A stretch of DNA of 64,000 nt from Pseudomonas viridiflava (GCF_900582625.1 NZ_UTIQ01000084.1:806001-870000); one strand, 5' to 3'; counted from the first letter of the stretch, positions 9,245-18,708 are shown. The notes: a model not told the origin generated them from the letters alone. A program made the numbers and translations.

Positions 9245-10423
9245 TTAAACGAATTGCGCCGCCGCGTACGCCGAGGCCCATGCCCATTGGAAGTTGAAAC
9301 CGCCCAAGTGGCCGGTGACATCCAGCACCTCGCCGATAAAGTACAGCCCCGGCGACTTCAGCGACTCCATGGTTTTTGACGACACCTCTTTGGTGTCGAC
9401 GCCGCCCAAGGTCACTTCTGCGGTGCGATAACCCTCGGTGCCCGCTGGCACCACCTGCCAGTTGGCCAACTGCTCCGCGATCTCTGCCAGCTCGGCCGGC
9501 GTGTATTGCTTCATCGGCTTGGACACGAACCAGTGCTCAGCCAACAGCGTCGCCATCTTTTTGGTAAACAGCTCGCCGATCAGGGTTTTCAATTCGCTGT
9601 TGGGGCGTTCTGCCTGTTGCTCGCTGAGCCAGGTCGGCACGTCGTGGTCGGGCAGCAGGTTGATGCTGATGGCCTGGCCCGGTAGCCAATACGAGGAGAT
9701 CTGCAAAATCGCCGGCCCGCTGAGGCCGCGATGGGTGAACAGGATATTTTCCCGGAAGCTTTCGTCGTTGCAGCTCACCAGGCAATCCACCGAGGTGCCC
9801 GACAGTTCGGTGCAAAGGGTCTTGAGCTGATCGGTAATGGTGAACGGCACCAGGCCGGCGCGGGTGGGCAGCAGGTTATGACCGAACTGCTTGGCCACTT
9901 GGTAGCCGAAGCCGGTGGCGCCCAGCGTAGGAATCGACAAACCGCCCGTGGCGATCACCAACGATGTACACGTCACTGCGCCGATGCCGGTTTGCAGCAG
10001 GTAGCCGGCGTCGCTTTTTTCGATCTGCGTGACGGCGGTGTTCAGGTGCAACTGCACGCCAGCGTTGTCGCATTCGCTGAGCAGCATCTCGAGAATGTCG
10101 CTGGCCTTGTTATCGCAAAACAGCTGACCGAGTTTTTTCTCGTGGTAAGGCACGCCGTGCTTGCTCACCAGTTCGATAAAATCCCACTGGGTGTAACGCG
10201 CCAGGGCCGATTTGCAGAAGTGCGGATTCTGCGAAAGGAAGTTGGCAGGCTCCGTATACATGTTGGTGAAGTTGCAGCGTCCGCCGCCGGACATCAGGAT
10301 TTTTTTCCCGGCCTTGTTCGCGTGGTCCAGCAGCAACACCGAACGGCCGCGCCCGGCTGCCTGCATGGCGCACATCAAGCCGGCGGCGCCCGCGCCAATA
10401 ATCACCACGTCCGAACCTTGCAC
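9245..10423 (-). CDS. YhiN/HI0933-family FAD-dependent oxidoreductase
   Basis: This 392-residue flavoprotein has an N-terminal dinucleotide-binding motif (VVIIGAGAAGLMCA), the family signature KKILMSGGGRCNFTN, and a C-terminal GEVLDVTGHLGGFNFQWAWASG-type loop that closes the FAD site. Homologues are annotated as YhiN or BaiN-like reductases; the physiological substrate here is unknown. I place the start at GTG 10423 because GAGG lies 6 bases upstream and the Rossmann strand follows within four residues. Starting further upstream would add about 32 residues unrelated to the family. Confidence 0.85.
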   Translation of the reverse strand: MQGSDVVIIGAGAAGLMCAMQAAGRGRSVLLLDHANKAGKKILMSGGGRCNFTNMYTEPANFLSQNPHFCKSALARYTQWDFIELVSKHGVPYHEKKLGQLFCDNKASDILEMLLSECDNAGVQLHLNTAVTQIEKSDAGYLLQTGIGAVTCTSLVIATGGLSIPTLGATGFGYQVAKQFGHNLLPTRAGLVPFTITDQLKTLCTELSGTSVDCLVSCNDESFRENILFTHRGLSGPAILQISSYWLPGQAISINLLPDHDVPTWLSEQQAERPNSELKTLIGELFTKKMATLLAEHWFVSKPMKQYTPAELAEIAEQLANWQVVPAGTEGYRTAEVTLGGVDTKEVSSKTMESLKSPGLYFIGEVLDVTGHLGGFNFQWAWASAYAAAQFV

Positions 10424-10571
10424 CGCGCACCTCGAAAACAATTGAGCCAACCCACCGGGGCCGCAGTTTAGCGTAAGCGCCGCACAAACTTGGCGTTTGC
10501 TCACTGGTGCTGTTGGCACGGACCTGACTAAGCTGTTTGTATAAACGGGTCAGACTGAGAAGACGCCAGGC

Positions 10572-11363
10572 ATGAAGTTATTCCCGCGCCTTATGTTGTG
10601 GCTGGTTTTAGCCTGTAGCGCCTCGACGAGCGCCGAGTCGCTGCGTTTGGTGGCCAACACCTGGCCGCCGTTCAACGATGTGAACCTGCTCAATAACGGC
10701 TTATCCAGCGACCTGGTGATCACCGCGCTCAAGCGCGCCGGTTACTCCAGTGCGTATTTCCAAGTGCCCTGGGCGCGGGTGCTGTACGGCCTACAAGCGG
10801 GCGACTACGACATTGTGCTGAGCGCCTGGTACGACGCCGAGCGGGCCCAGTACGGCGTTTTTTCCGAGCCCTATTTGGTTAACCGCATCCGCTTCTTGCG
10901 GCGCAAAGGCAGCGACATCCACTTCAAAGCCTTGAGCGATCTGGCCGACAACAGCATCGCCGTGGTGCGCGGTTATTCGTATCAGCGCGAGTTCGACAAT
11001 GCCCCGTCGCTGCTCAGGGTGCCGGTGGTGGATTTCGCCATGGGCGCACGCATGCTCGCCGCCGGCCGCGTGCAAATGACCCTCGAAGATGAATTGGTGG
11101 CGCGCCACTACTTTCAGCACGAGCTGCGCGGCATCGAAGACCAAGTGGAATTTCTGCCGAAACCGTTAAGCGAAAACGGTTTGCATATTCTGGTGCGCAG
11201 CAATCACCCGCACGCGCAAGAGATCGTGACCGGCTTTAATAAAGCCATGCAGGCCATGCGTGAAGACGGCACCTACGCCAAAATTTTCGCCGCCCATGGT
11301 TTTGCGGCGGCGAGTGACGCAGTGGGCCCGACCGGGCAAGACCCGGGCGAAATCCCTGACTAG
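10572..11363 (+). CDS. Periplasmic solute-binding protein, family 3 (amino-acid type)
   Basis: This 263-residue protein has a Sec signal peptide (cleavage probably after the SAES region near residue 21) and a SBP_bac_3 fold: RLVANTWPPFND, AGDYDIVLSAWYDAERAQYGVFSEPY and a C-terminal VTGFNKAMQAMREDGTYAKIF. Such proteins bind amino acids or related solutes. No permease or ATPase gene is adjacent, so it may be a stand-alone receptor or serve a distant transporter. Its stop overlaps the stop of the convergent response regulator by four bases. Confidence 0.85.
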   Translation: MKLFPRLMLWLVLACSASTSAESLRLVANTWPPFNDVNLLNNGLSSDLVITALKRAGYSSAYFQVPWARVLYGLQAGDYDIVLSAWYDAERAQYGVFSEPYLVNRIRFLRRKGSDIHFKALSDLADNSIAVVRGYSYQREFDNAPSLLRVPVVDFAMGARMLAAGRVQMTLEDELVARHYFQHELRGIEDQVEFLPKPLSENGLHILVRSNHPHAQEIVTGFNKAMQAMREDGTYAKIFAAHGFAAASDAVGPTGQDPGEIPD

Positions 11364-12595
11364 CTGCTGACCGTGCGGCCGCGACCCTGATGCTTGGCCT
11401 GGTACAAACGACCGTCGGCGTGATGCAACAGACTTTCCAGATCCTCGGCCACGCCCTGGTACACGCCCGCGCTGAAATTCAGCGGCGGTGCGTCAGTGGC
11501 ATAGCGCAAACCTGCCGCCACCTGGCGCAACTGTTCCAGGGCCACGTGCAACGCCGGCGCGTCCTGGCGGCTGATCAACGCAAACTCCTCGCCGCCCAAA
11601 CGCCCGAGCAGGGCGTCGGGGAAGACTTGCAACAAGGCGCGGGCAAACAACACCAACGCCGTATCGCCGCTGGCGTGGCCGTAGTCGTCGTTGATGCTTT
11701 TGAATAAATCCAGATCGAGCATCGCCACGCTCAGGTCGTGGCCGCCGCGTTGCGCCAGCTTGCACATCTGCGTGCCTTGCTCGTAGAAGGCGCGGCGGTT
11801 GTAGAGGTTAGTCAGCGAATCGAACAAGGCCGCTTGCTTGAGCGCTTGCATCAGGTCGCGACGTTCCAGGGTCGACATCACGCGGCAGTTGAGTTCTTCC
11901 GGGCAAAACGGTTTGCGCAAGAAGTCGTCGGCGCCGTGTTTGATGAACAGGGCACTCAGCGAGCCTTTGGTGTCTGCCGACAGGCCAAGAATGATCAAGT
12001 CGGAACGCTTCATTTTTTGGCGCAGCAACTTCACCAGATCGAAGCCGCTGATACCCGGCATGCTGTGGTCCACCAGCAGCAGGTCGATGTCGGGCTGATC
12101 TTTGAGAATCTGCAGGGCCTGGTTGCCGTCTTGCGCTTCGATGATCTGGTACAGGTGGGACGTGAGAATGCGCCGGATGAAATTGCGCGTGGCCTCGGAG
12201 TCTTCAGCCACCAGAATCTTCACCTGGCTGTTGCTCTCCAGGCGATGCAGCAGGCGGAAGGCGTATTCGTAGGAGTGCTGACTTTCCTTCAACACGTAGT
12301 CGACCACGCCCTTGAGCAACAACTCGTCGCGGCGCTGCTCGTTGTACGAGCCGCTGAGCACGATGCACGGCAGGTTGAAGCCCAGCACCAGGTCGACGAT
12401 TTCGCCGTCCATGGCATCGGGCAAGTTGAGGTCGACAATGGCGGCGAAAAACAGCCCGGCGGAGGTTTCCAACATCACCTGGGCTTCGCCCAGCGAGGCG
12501 CAGAACACTGGCTGCAGGTTGGGTTCCTGGCGGAACAGATGCTCGAGGATTTTGAGCACCAGCGGGCTGTCTTCGACGACTAAAATGTTACGCAC
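11360..12595 (-). CDS. Double-receiver response regulator with GGDEF output (diguanylate cyclase)
   Basis: This protein of about 411 residues has receiver 1 at about residues 1-115 (VVEDS acidic pocket, VDLNLPD phosphorylation loop) and receiver 2 at about 125-245 (VAEDSE, LLVDHSMPG, KPFCPEE). A GGDEF domain follows from about 260 with DSLTNLYNRRAF and an intact GGEEF. It should make c-di-GMP from GTP. The RxxD inhibitory site expected just before GGEEF is not evident (QVFPDALLGRL), so product inhibition may be weak. I favour the GTG at 12595, 6 bases after AAGGAG; the TTG just before it is closer than usual. No histidine kinase is adjacent. Confidence 0.88.
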   Translation of the reverse strand: MRNILVVEDSPLVLKILEHLFRQEPNLQPVFCASLGEAQVMLETSAGLFFAAIVDLNLPDAMDGEIVDLVLGFNLPCIVLSGSYNEQRRDELLLKGVVDYVLKESQHSYEYAFRLLHRLESNSQVKILVAEDSEATRNFIRRILTSHLYQIIEAQDGNQALQILKDQPDIDLLLVDHSMPGISGFDLVKLLRQKMKRSDLIILGLSADTKGSLSALFIKHGADDFLRKPFCPEELNCRVMSTLERRDLMQALKQAALFDSLTNLYNRRAFYEQGTQMCKLAQRGGHDLSVAMLDLDLFKSINDDYGHASGDTALVLFARALLQVFPDALLGRLGGEEFALISRQDAPALHVALEQLRQVAAGLRYATDAPPLNFSAGVYQGVAEDLESLLHHADGRLYQAKHQGRGRTVSS

Positions 12596-12644
12596 CAACT
12601 GCTCCTTGTAATCGCGGTGGCCGGCACCGTACGGCGTGTTCCCG

Positions 12645-12706
12645 ATCGCGGCTAAAGCCGCTCCTACAGAAAACCGATTTCCTGTGGGAGCGGCTTTAGC
12701 CGCGAT
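12645..12706. repeat. REP-type inverted pair
   Basis: Arms gcggctaaagccgc and gcggctttagccgc with ctcctacag / ctgtgggag flanks. It lies just beyond the dbpA stop, between dbpA and the upstream region of the response regulator gene. Confidence 0.9.
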
Positions 12707-12711
12707 GGCTC

Positions 12712-14091
12712 TTACAACATTCTTACCCGAATCGACTTGCCTTTGATCTTGCCGCTATTCAAGCGATTCAGCGCCTGGTTTACCACGTTGCGATCCACTG
12801 CCACGTAGGCCTGGTAATCAAAAATCGCAATCTTGCCGACCTTGTCACCGGCGATGCCGGCATCGCCCGTCAGCGCGCCGAGAATGTCGCCGGGGCGCAC
12901 TTTGTCTTTGCGTCCGGCGGCGATGCACAGGGTCACCATGGGCGGCTGCAGCGGGCCGCCGGGTTGCGGTTTGAGGTTGTCGAGCTGGTCCCAATGCAGC
13001 GGCGCTTGCTGGCGGGTTTCGATGGCTTGCGCGCGGTGCCCTTCGGCGGGGGCGACGAGGCTGAGGGCCAGGCCTTTTTCGCCGGCGCGACCGGTACGGC
13101 CCACGCGGTGGATATGAATTTCCGAGTCGCGCGCCAGCTCCACGTTGATCACGGCGTCGAGGGCGTCGATGTCCAGACCACGCGCTGCCACGTCTGTGGC
13201 CACCAGCACGCTGCAACTGCGGTTGGCAAACATCGCCAGCACCTGATCGCGGTCACGCTGTTCCAGATCGCCGTGCAGGCTCTGCGCCGAAAAGCCCTTG
13301 GCGGTGAGGTGATCGACCACTTCCTGACACTGTTGCTTGGTAAAGCAGAACGCCACGCACGATTGCGGACGGAAGTGCGCCAGCAGTTTTGTGACTGCCT
13401 GCATGCGTTGGTCCGGATCAATCTCGTAAAAACGCTGCTCAATCTGGCTGTCGGCGTGCAGCGCCTCGGCCTTTACCTGCTGCGGATTGCGCATGAACGC
13501 GGCCGACAATTGCTTGATGCCGGCCGGGTAGGTAGCGGAGAACAGCAGCGTCTGACGCTTGCTGGGGGTCTGGCCAATGATGTCGGTGATGGCGTCGTTG
13601 AAGCCCATGTCGAGCATGCGGTCGGCTTCGTCGAGCACCAGCGTGTTCAGGCCGTCGAGTTTCAGCGTGCCCTTGCGCAAGTGCTCCTGAATGCGCCCCG
13701 GCGTGCCCACGATGATGTGCGCGCCGTGCTCCAGCGAGCCGATTTGCGGGCCGAAGGGCACGCCGCCACACAGGGTCAGCACTTTGATGTTGTCGGCGCT
13801 GCGGGCCAGGCGGCGAATCTCCTTGGCCACTTGGTCGGCCAACTCGCGGGTCGGGCACAACACCAGCGCCTGGCAACCGAAATAGCGCGGGTTTAGCGGG
13901 TTTAGCAGACCGATACCAAAGGCAGCCGTTTTGCCGCTGCCGGTCTTGGCCTGGGCGATCAGGTCCATGCCCTTGAGAATCACCGGCAGGCTTTGTGCCT
14001 GAATCGGCGTCATTTCGGCGTACCCCAGCGACTCGAGGTTGGCCAACATGGCGGCGGACAGGGGCAACGAATTGAACGCGGTGGAAGTCAC
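12712..14091 (-). CDS. dbpA: ATP-dependent RNA helicase DbpA
   Basis: This 459-residue DEAD-box helicase acts in maturation of the large ribosomal subunit by remodelling 23S rRNA. Motifs in order are the Q motif with PIQAQSLP, AKTGSGKTAA (Walker A), PTRELA, TPGRI, VLDEADRMLDMGF (DEAD), SATYP, a helicase C domain with TDVAARGLDI and HRVGRTGRAG, and a C-terminal RNA-binding domain (LCIAAGRKDKVRPGDILGALTG). That last domain is specific to DbpA and binds the 23S hairpin 92 region. The start at 14091 is a GTG. The gene stands alone. Confidence 0.95.
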   Translation of the reverse strand: MTSTAFNSLPLSAAMLANLESLGYAEMTPIQAQSLPVILKGMDLIAQAKTGSGKTAAFGIGLLNPLNPRYFGCQALVLCPTRELADQVAKEIRRLARSADNIKVLTLCGGVPFGPQIGSLEHGAHIIVGTPGRIQEHLRKGTLKLDGLNTLVLDEADRMLDMGFNDAITDIIGQTPSKRQTLLFSATYPAGIKQLSAAFMRNPQQVKAEALHADSQIEQRFYEIDPDQRMQAVTKLLAHFRPQSCVAFCFTKQQCQEVVDHLTAKGFSAQSLHGDLEQRDRDQVLAMFANRSCSVLVATDVAARGLDIDALDAVINVELARDSEIHIHRVGRTGRAGEKGLALSLVAPAEGHRAQAIETRQQAPLHWDQLDNLKPQPGGPLQPPMVTLCIAAGRKDKVRPGDILGALTGDAGIAGDKVGKIAIFDYQAYVAVDRNVVNQALNRLNSGKIKGKSIRVRML

Positions 14092-14313
14092 GGCACAGAC
14101 CTGCTAAACGGAAATGGCGTGCAGTGTAACAGGGGCGCCGCACGGCACGGCATGGGCCGTACCGGCGCGCGACAGACTGCGTTGGAAAACTGCGTTGCAG
14201 CCGACGGATTACGGCTAAAGTCTGGCGCAGAACTGGCCATTTGCTGGTATTACTTCTTTGTCGGGCTTGCGCGCATGCATGCCCGTTACCGAAGACCGTT
14301 TCCGGGTGCCACC

Positions 14314-15564
14314 GTGCTGAAACGAATCGCCGTTACCGACCTTTGCCTGGGTATGCACATTCACGAATTTTGCGGTTCGTGGATGGAGCACCCGTTCTGG
14401 AAGGCCAAGTTTCTCCTCACCGAAGACAAAGACCTCAAGCGCATCCTCGACAGTGGCATCGAGGAAGTGTGGATCGACGCCTCCAAAGGTCGCGATGTGG
14501 CTGATGGCAGCGCTGCGTTAAGCCAGGCGCAAGTGGCGGCCGAAGTGGATCAGTTGCTGGTGACTGAAGCCCAGGCGCCGCAGAAGCCGATCAGCGCTTC
14601 GCTGGATGACGAAGTCAAACGTGCACAAAAACTCTGCGCCCGCTCGAAAAAAGCGGTGGTCGCCATGTTTGGCGAAGTGCGCATGGGCCAGGCCATAAAC
14701 GCCGAACACGTGGCCGAGCTGGTGGAAGAAATCGCCGATTCGGTGGCCCGCCACCCTGACGCCATGATCAGCCTGGCACGCCTGAAGACCTGTGATGAAT
14801 ACACCTACATGCATTCAGTGGCCGTGTGCGCGCTGATGATTGCCCTGGCGCGTCAGCTTGAACTGGCGGAGGAACAGGTTCGCGAGGCGGGCGTCGCCGG
14901 TTTGCTGCACGACATCGGCAAAATGATGATCCCCGACGCCATCCTCAACAAACCCGGCAAGCTCACCGACGCCGAATTCACCACCGTGCGCCAACACCCG
15001 GAAGCCGGCGTGCGCTTGCTGGGCGTGAACCAGCAAGTGAGTGATGCGGTGATCGACGTGTGCCTGCACCACCACGAAAAAATCGATGGCAGCGGCTACC
15101 CGCATCGTTTGAAAGGCGACGAAATCAGCCTGTTCGCCAAGATGGGCGCGGTGTGCGACGTGTATGACGCCATCACCTCCAACCGCCCGTACAAAGCCGG
15201 CTGGGACCCCGCCGAATCCATTCGCAAAATGGCCGAGTGGAGCAAAGGGCATTTCGACCAGGCGGTGTTTCAGGCCTTCGTCAAATCGGTCGGCATTTAC
15301 CCCACCGGTTCGTTGGTACGACTGGAAAGCGGGCGGCTGGGGCTGGTTATGGACCAACACCCCACCTCGCTGCTGACGCCCCGGGTAAAAGTGTTTTTCT
15401 CGGCCAAGTCGAAAACCCCGATCCCTCAGCAAATCGTCGACTTATCCAAGCTGGTCGGCCGGGAAAAGATCGTCGGCCGCGAGGCGCCGGAGGACTGGAA
15501 CTTCCCCCGGCTGGAAGAATTGTGGAGCGGGCTGCCGACCAAGAACGGCAGTTACTTCGGCTAG
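14314..15564 (+). CDS. HD-GYP domain phosphodiesterase with DUF3391 N-terminus
   Basis: This protein of about 416 residues is predicted to hydrolyse c-di-GMP. The N-terminal part (VLKRIAVTDLCLGMHIHEFCGSW and LEEVWID-like strands) matches the DUF3391 domain that often precedes HD-GYP. The catalytic half has HDIGKMMIPDAILNKPGKL and HHHEKIDGSGYP, so both the HD metal pair and the GYP signature are intact. I take GTG 14314 as start because homologues begin at LKRIAV; an in-frame ATG at 14275 would add 13 residues. It converges with the mdtD-like gene. Confidence 0.85.
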   Translation: MLKRIAVTDLCLGMHIHEFCGSWMEHPFWKAKFLLTEDKDLKRILDSGIEEVWIDASKGRDVADGSAALSQAQVAAEVDQLLVTEAQAPQKPISASLDDEVKRAQKLCARSKKAVVAMFGEVRMGQAINAEHVAELVEEIADSVARHPDAMISLARLKTCDEYTYMHSVAVCALMIALARQLELAEEQVREAGVAGLLHDIGKMMIPDAILNKPGKLTDAEFTTVRQHPEAGVRLLGVNQQVSDAVIDVCLHHHEKIDGSGYPHRLKGDEISLFAKMGAVCDVYDAITSNRPYKAGWDPAESIRKMAEWSKGHFDQAVFQAFVKSVGIYPTGSLVRLESGRLGLVMDQHPTSLLTPRVKVFFSAKSKTPIPQQIVDLSKLVGREKIVGREAPEDWNFPRLEELWSGLPTKNGSYFG

Positions 15565-15600
15565 GCCCTCAGCGGCGTTGCCTTTAGTTGTGCACCTCAT

Positions 15601-17028
15601 TTAGTCGTGCACCTCGGTCGCGATCCGATTCGCCTTGCGCCCATCCTCCGGCGATAGCTGCAGAAATATTCCCGCCGCCAGCAGCGTCAACACGCCCACA
15701 CACAGAAACGTCAGCTGAAACGCACCGAGCACGCTGCTGATTTCGCCCGTGCCGATCTCACTGGTAAACCCACCCAATAACGCCGCGCCGGAAGCGATGC
15801 CAAGGCTAATCGCCAGTTGCACCACCACCGACAGCAGGCTGTTGCCGCTGCTGGTGCTGGCGTCGTCCAGATCAATCAGGGTGACGGTGTTCATGGCCGT
15901 GAATTGCATGGAATTCACCGCGCCGAGAAAGCCCAAATGCAGCAACAACAGCGCGTAAGGCGTGTCGGCGCTGACGGTGCCCAGGCTGGCCAACAGGGCG
16001 CCGAGCAGCAGGGTGTTGCCGGTGAGCACGGTGCGGTAGCCGAAGCGGTCGATGATGGTTTTTGCCACCGGCTTTACTGCCATCGCCGCCAATGCCAGGG
16101 GAATCATGCTCATGCCTGCTTGGGCCGGCGAATAACCGAGCGCCACTTGCAGCAACAGCGGCACCAGAAACGGCAACGAACCGCTGCCCAGGCGGGCAAA
16201 TAAATTACCCAGAATGCCGACGGCAAAGGTGCGGGTGCGAAACAGCCGGGGCGAAAACAGCGGCTCGTCCACCTGCCCTGCGCGCAGCCAGTAAGCTGCC
16301 AGGCACGCGAGGCCGCCAAGCAACAGCAACATCACGCGCATATGGGCCAGGTGCAGTTCACCCAAGCCTTCGAGGGCGATGGTGATCAACACCATGGCGC
16401 CACCAAACAGGAGAAAACCCAGGGTGTCGAAGCGGCTGCGTTGCGGGCCGCGCAGGTCTGGCATCACGCGGTACACAGCGATGCAGCCGATAATGCCGAC
16501 CGGAATGTTGATCAGAAAAATCCAATGCCAACTGGCGTACTCCACCAGCCAGCCGCCCAGCGTCGGGCCAATCAGCGGACCCAGCAAACCGGGCAGGGTG
16601 ATGAAACTCATGATGCGCACCAGTTCCGTGCGCGGGTAGGCGCGCAGCACCACCAAACGCCCGACCGGCATCATCAACGCGCCGCCCAACCCCTGCACGA
16701 TGCGCGCGCCCACCAACTGCGGAAGGCTGACGCTAAGGGCGCAGAGCAACGAGCCGAGGCTGAATAACAAAATCGCGCCGAAGAAGATTCTGCGTGTGCC
16801 GAAGCGATCGGCAATCCAGCCAGAGGCCGGAATCAGCAGCGCCACCGTCAGCATGTAAGCGATGACCACCGACTGCATGCGCAGTGGGTCTTCGAGCAGC
16901 TCGCGGGCCATGGCCGGCAGGGCAGTGTTGAGAATGGTGCCGTCCAGGGTCTGCATAAAAAATGCGATGGCGACAATCCAGGGCAGCAAACGGGCAGTGC
17001 GGGCATCCAGCGCGGGTTGTACGGGCAT
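15601..17028 (-). CDS. mdtD: MFS multidrug exporter, DHA2 family (MdtD-like)
   Basis: This 475-residue inner-membrane protein with about 14 predicted helices resembles E. coli MdtD from end to end: FFMQTLDGTILNTALPAMA in helix 1, GWIADRFGTRRIFF (loop 2-3 motif A), LVGARIVQGLGGALMMPVGRL (motif B) and ASWHWIFLINIPVGIIG in the motif C region. DHA2 proteins export drugs in exchange for protons. In E. coli mdtD lies in the mdtABCD-baeSR cluster; here no RND or two-component genes are adjacent, so the gene is an isolated single exporter. The symbol rests on similarity by eye only. Confidence 0.8.
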   Translation of the reverse strand: MPVQPALDARTARLLPWIVAIAFFMQTLDGTILNTALPAMARELLEDPLRMQSVVIAYMLTVALLIPASGWIADRFGTRRIFFGAILLFSLGSLLCALSVSLPQLVGARIVQGLGGALMMPVGRLVVLRAYPRTELVRIMSFITLPGLLGPLIGPTLGGWLVEYASWHWIFLINIPVGIIGCIAVYRVMPDLRGPQRSRFDTLGFLLFGGAMVLITIALEGLGELHLAHMRVMLLLLGGLACLAAYWLRAGQVDEPLFSPRLFRTRTFAVGILGNLFARLGSGSLPFLVPLLLQVALGYSPAQAGMSMIPLALAAMAVKPVAKTIIDRFGYRTVLTGNTLLLGALLASLGTVSADTPYALLLLHLGFLGAVNSMQFTAMNTVTLIDLDDASTSSGNSLLSVVVQLAISLGIASGAALLGGFTSEIGTGEISSVLGAFQLTFLCVGVLTLLAAGIFLQLSPEDGRKANRIATEVHD

Positions 17029-17227
17029 AACAGGTCTCGACTTCTGAGCGACACGGGCAACGCTGCACGGACTCTAGGCCCAAGCTTTGCAACTGACCAG
17101 CAGCTATGGCGCAAATGGCCTCGGTTCAGACCTGATTTTGCCGCCGGCGGGTTGGCATTATTCAAATGCGACTGCCACGCTTGTACCGGCGTTCCATTGT
17201 GCTAATTCACTGGTTAAGGCTTGCCTC

Positions 17228-18259
17228 ATGCGGCTGATGTGTTGCGTAACGATGTGCTTGCTGTTCGCGCTGCCCCTGCGCGCCGAGGAGTGGTTCCCGG
17301 TGCCCGTGGTTAGCGATGGGCAACCCGCCAGTTATCGGCCGCAACTCAAAGCCAGCAAGCCGTGGCGTATTTGCGCGATGGTGCCGCAAGGCGTCGGCCG
17401 TTACTGGTGGGCGATGTCGTGGGGCTTGTCGCAAGAGGCCAATCGCCAGGGCGTGCGGCTGGGCATTTACGATGCTGGCGGCTATGCAAACGCCACGGTT
17501 CAGAGCGGCCAATTCGCCCGCTGCGTTGATCGCGGCGCCGACGCGTACATCATCGGCGCCGTCAGCGACACGGCATTGTGCGGGCAAATCAAAGCGGTCG
17601 CCGATCAGGGCGCGCCGGTGATCGACCTGGCCAACCGGCTCGACTGCCCGGGTGTCAGCGCCCATTCGCGTGTGGACTTCGCGGCCATGACCGAGGCGGC
17701 CGTTGCCTACATGCTGGCCAACAGCAAAGGCCGCGCGATTCGCGTCGGCTGGTTCCCCGGACCGCAAGGCGCGGGCTGGTTGAAAGATGCCGAAGCGGGT
17801 TTGCACAAGGCGCTTGAAGGCACCTCGGTCACATTGATTCATGGCGGCTACGGGCCGGCGGATATTTCCGGGCAGGCACCGTTGATTCGCGGCTTGTTGG
17901 AGCGCGAGCCCACGCTCGATTACATCGTCGGCAACGCCGAGGCAGCGGCATTTGCCTCGCGCCTGCGGCACAACAGCGGGCCGCGTTATCACTTCGAGAC
18001 GTTGTCGTTTTATACCAACGAGCGGTTGCTGGAGCCGATTGCACAGGGGCAGGTGCTGGCGGCACCGACCGATTCACCGGTGGTGCAAGCGCGCATTGCG
18101 GTGGATATGGCGGTGCGGTTGTTGGAGAAGCAGACGGTGGCGAGGTGGGTGAGTCCGCAGATCATCATGCTGGATCGCGATACGGTGCGTGGGCTGGATT
18201 TGAGTGTGTTGGTGCCGCCGAATGGGCAGTGGATGATTCGACGGAATTTGCCGGACTAG
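17228..18259 (+). CDS. TorT-like periplasmic binding protein
   Basis: This 343-residue protein has a signal peptide (MRLMCCVTMCLLFALPLRAEE) and a type I periplasmic-binding fold. It contains the passage PWRICAMVPQGVGRYWWAMS and, further on, GGYANATVQSGQFARCVDRGADAYIIGAVS. These match the TorT family, which senses trimethylamine N-oxide with the TorS sensor kinase in enterobacteria. No torS, torR or torCAD is adjacent. The sequence fits either an orphan sensor subunit or a sugar-type binding protein that has lost its transporter. The ATG at 17228 is supported by a TAAGG purine tract and the signal peptide; an upstream in-frame extension looks non-coding. Confidence 0.75.
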   Translation: MRLMCCVTMCLLFALPLRAEEWFPVPVVSDGQPASYRPQLKASKPWRICAMVPQGVGRYWWAMSWGLSQEANRQGVRLGIYDAGGYANATVQSGQFARCVDRGADAYIIGAVSDTALCGQIKAVADQGAPVIDLANRLDCPGVSAHSRVDFAAMTEAAVAYMLANSKGRAIRVGWFPGPQGAGWLKDAEAGLHKALEGTSVTLIHGGYGPADISGQAPLIRGLLEREPTLDYIVGNAEAAAFASRLRHNSGPRYHFETLSFYTNERLLEPIAQGQVLAAPTDSPVVQARIAVDMAVRLLEKQTVARWVSPQIIMLDRDTVRGLDLSVLVPPNGQWMIRRNLPD

Positions 18260-18303
18260 TCTGCTCGTCGCCAGCGCCTGGCGATCGCAGTTTTCATTCG
18301 TTA

Positions 18304-18545
18304 TCGTGGGTGCTGAACGTTTTGTTTCGCCCCTTACGGGCGAGTCACTTTTCTCAGTCGCCAGAAAAGTAACCAAAAGCGCTCGCCCCGACCTCGGCCC
18401 TACGCTGCGCTTCGGGTCCCCTCGCTTCGGTGATGCTCCCGGCGGCGCGCCGCGATGGGCCATCCTTGGCCCACCGCGTCTCGCTCGGCTTCCTGCCTCG
18501 CGTCCACCTACGCATCACCTGCGCTCGGCCTTCGCCGACGGGGCG
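18304..18545. repeat. Long dispersed non-coding repeat, about 240 bp
   Basis: The stretch contains cttacgggcgagtcactttt, agaaaagtaaccaaaagcgc and ttcgggtcccctcgcttcgg in order. From memory, I recognise this block as widespread between genes in Pseudomonas. It lacks ribosome sites, and although long frames cross it on both strands their products are low-complexity and proline/arginine-rich. Together with the REP copies that follow it fills the 490-base gap between the TorT-like gene and betA. Confidence 0.6.
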
Positions 18546-18603
18546 GATGGATCAAGATCAAAAGCCCGATCAAAAGCGGAAGATCACACGCTAAATCAAA
18601 AGC

Positions 18604-18663
18604 ATCGCGGCTAAAGCCGCTCCTACAGGTTGTGCGATCTGTGGGAGCGACTTCAGTCGCGAT
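18604..18663. repeat. REP-type inverted pair with asymmetric arms
   Basis: The left arm is gcggctaaagccgc; the right arm is gcgacttcagtcgc, which keeps its own hairpin with altered pairs. It follows the long dispersed repeat. Confidence 0.85.
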
Positions 18664-18708
18664 GGGCAGGTCAAAATCAACCCAGATCAAAAGCAAAGGC
18701 ACGTTCCC

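Noticed and set aside
18306-18614. Open frames within the 18.3-18.6 kb repeat
   Set aside because: No ribosome site, biased composition and repeat origin; the same block has frames on both strands.
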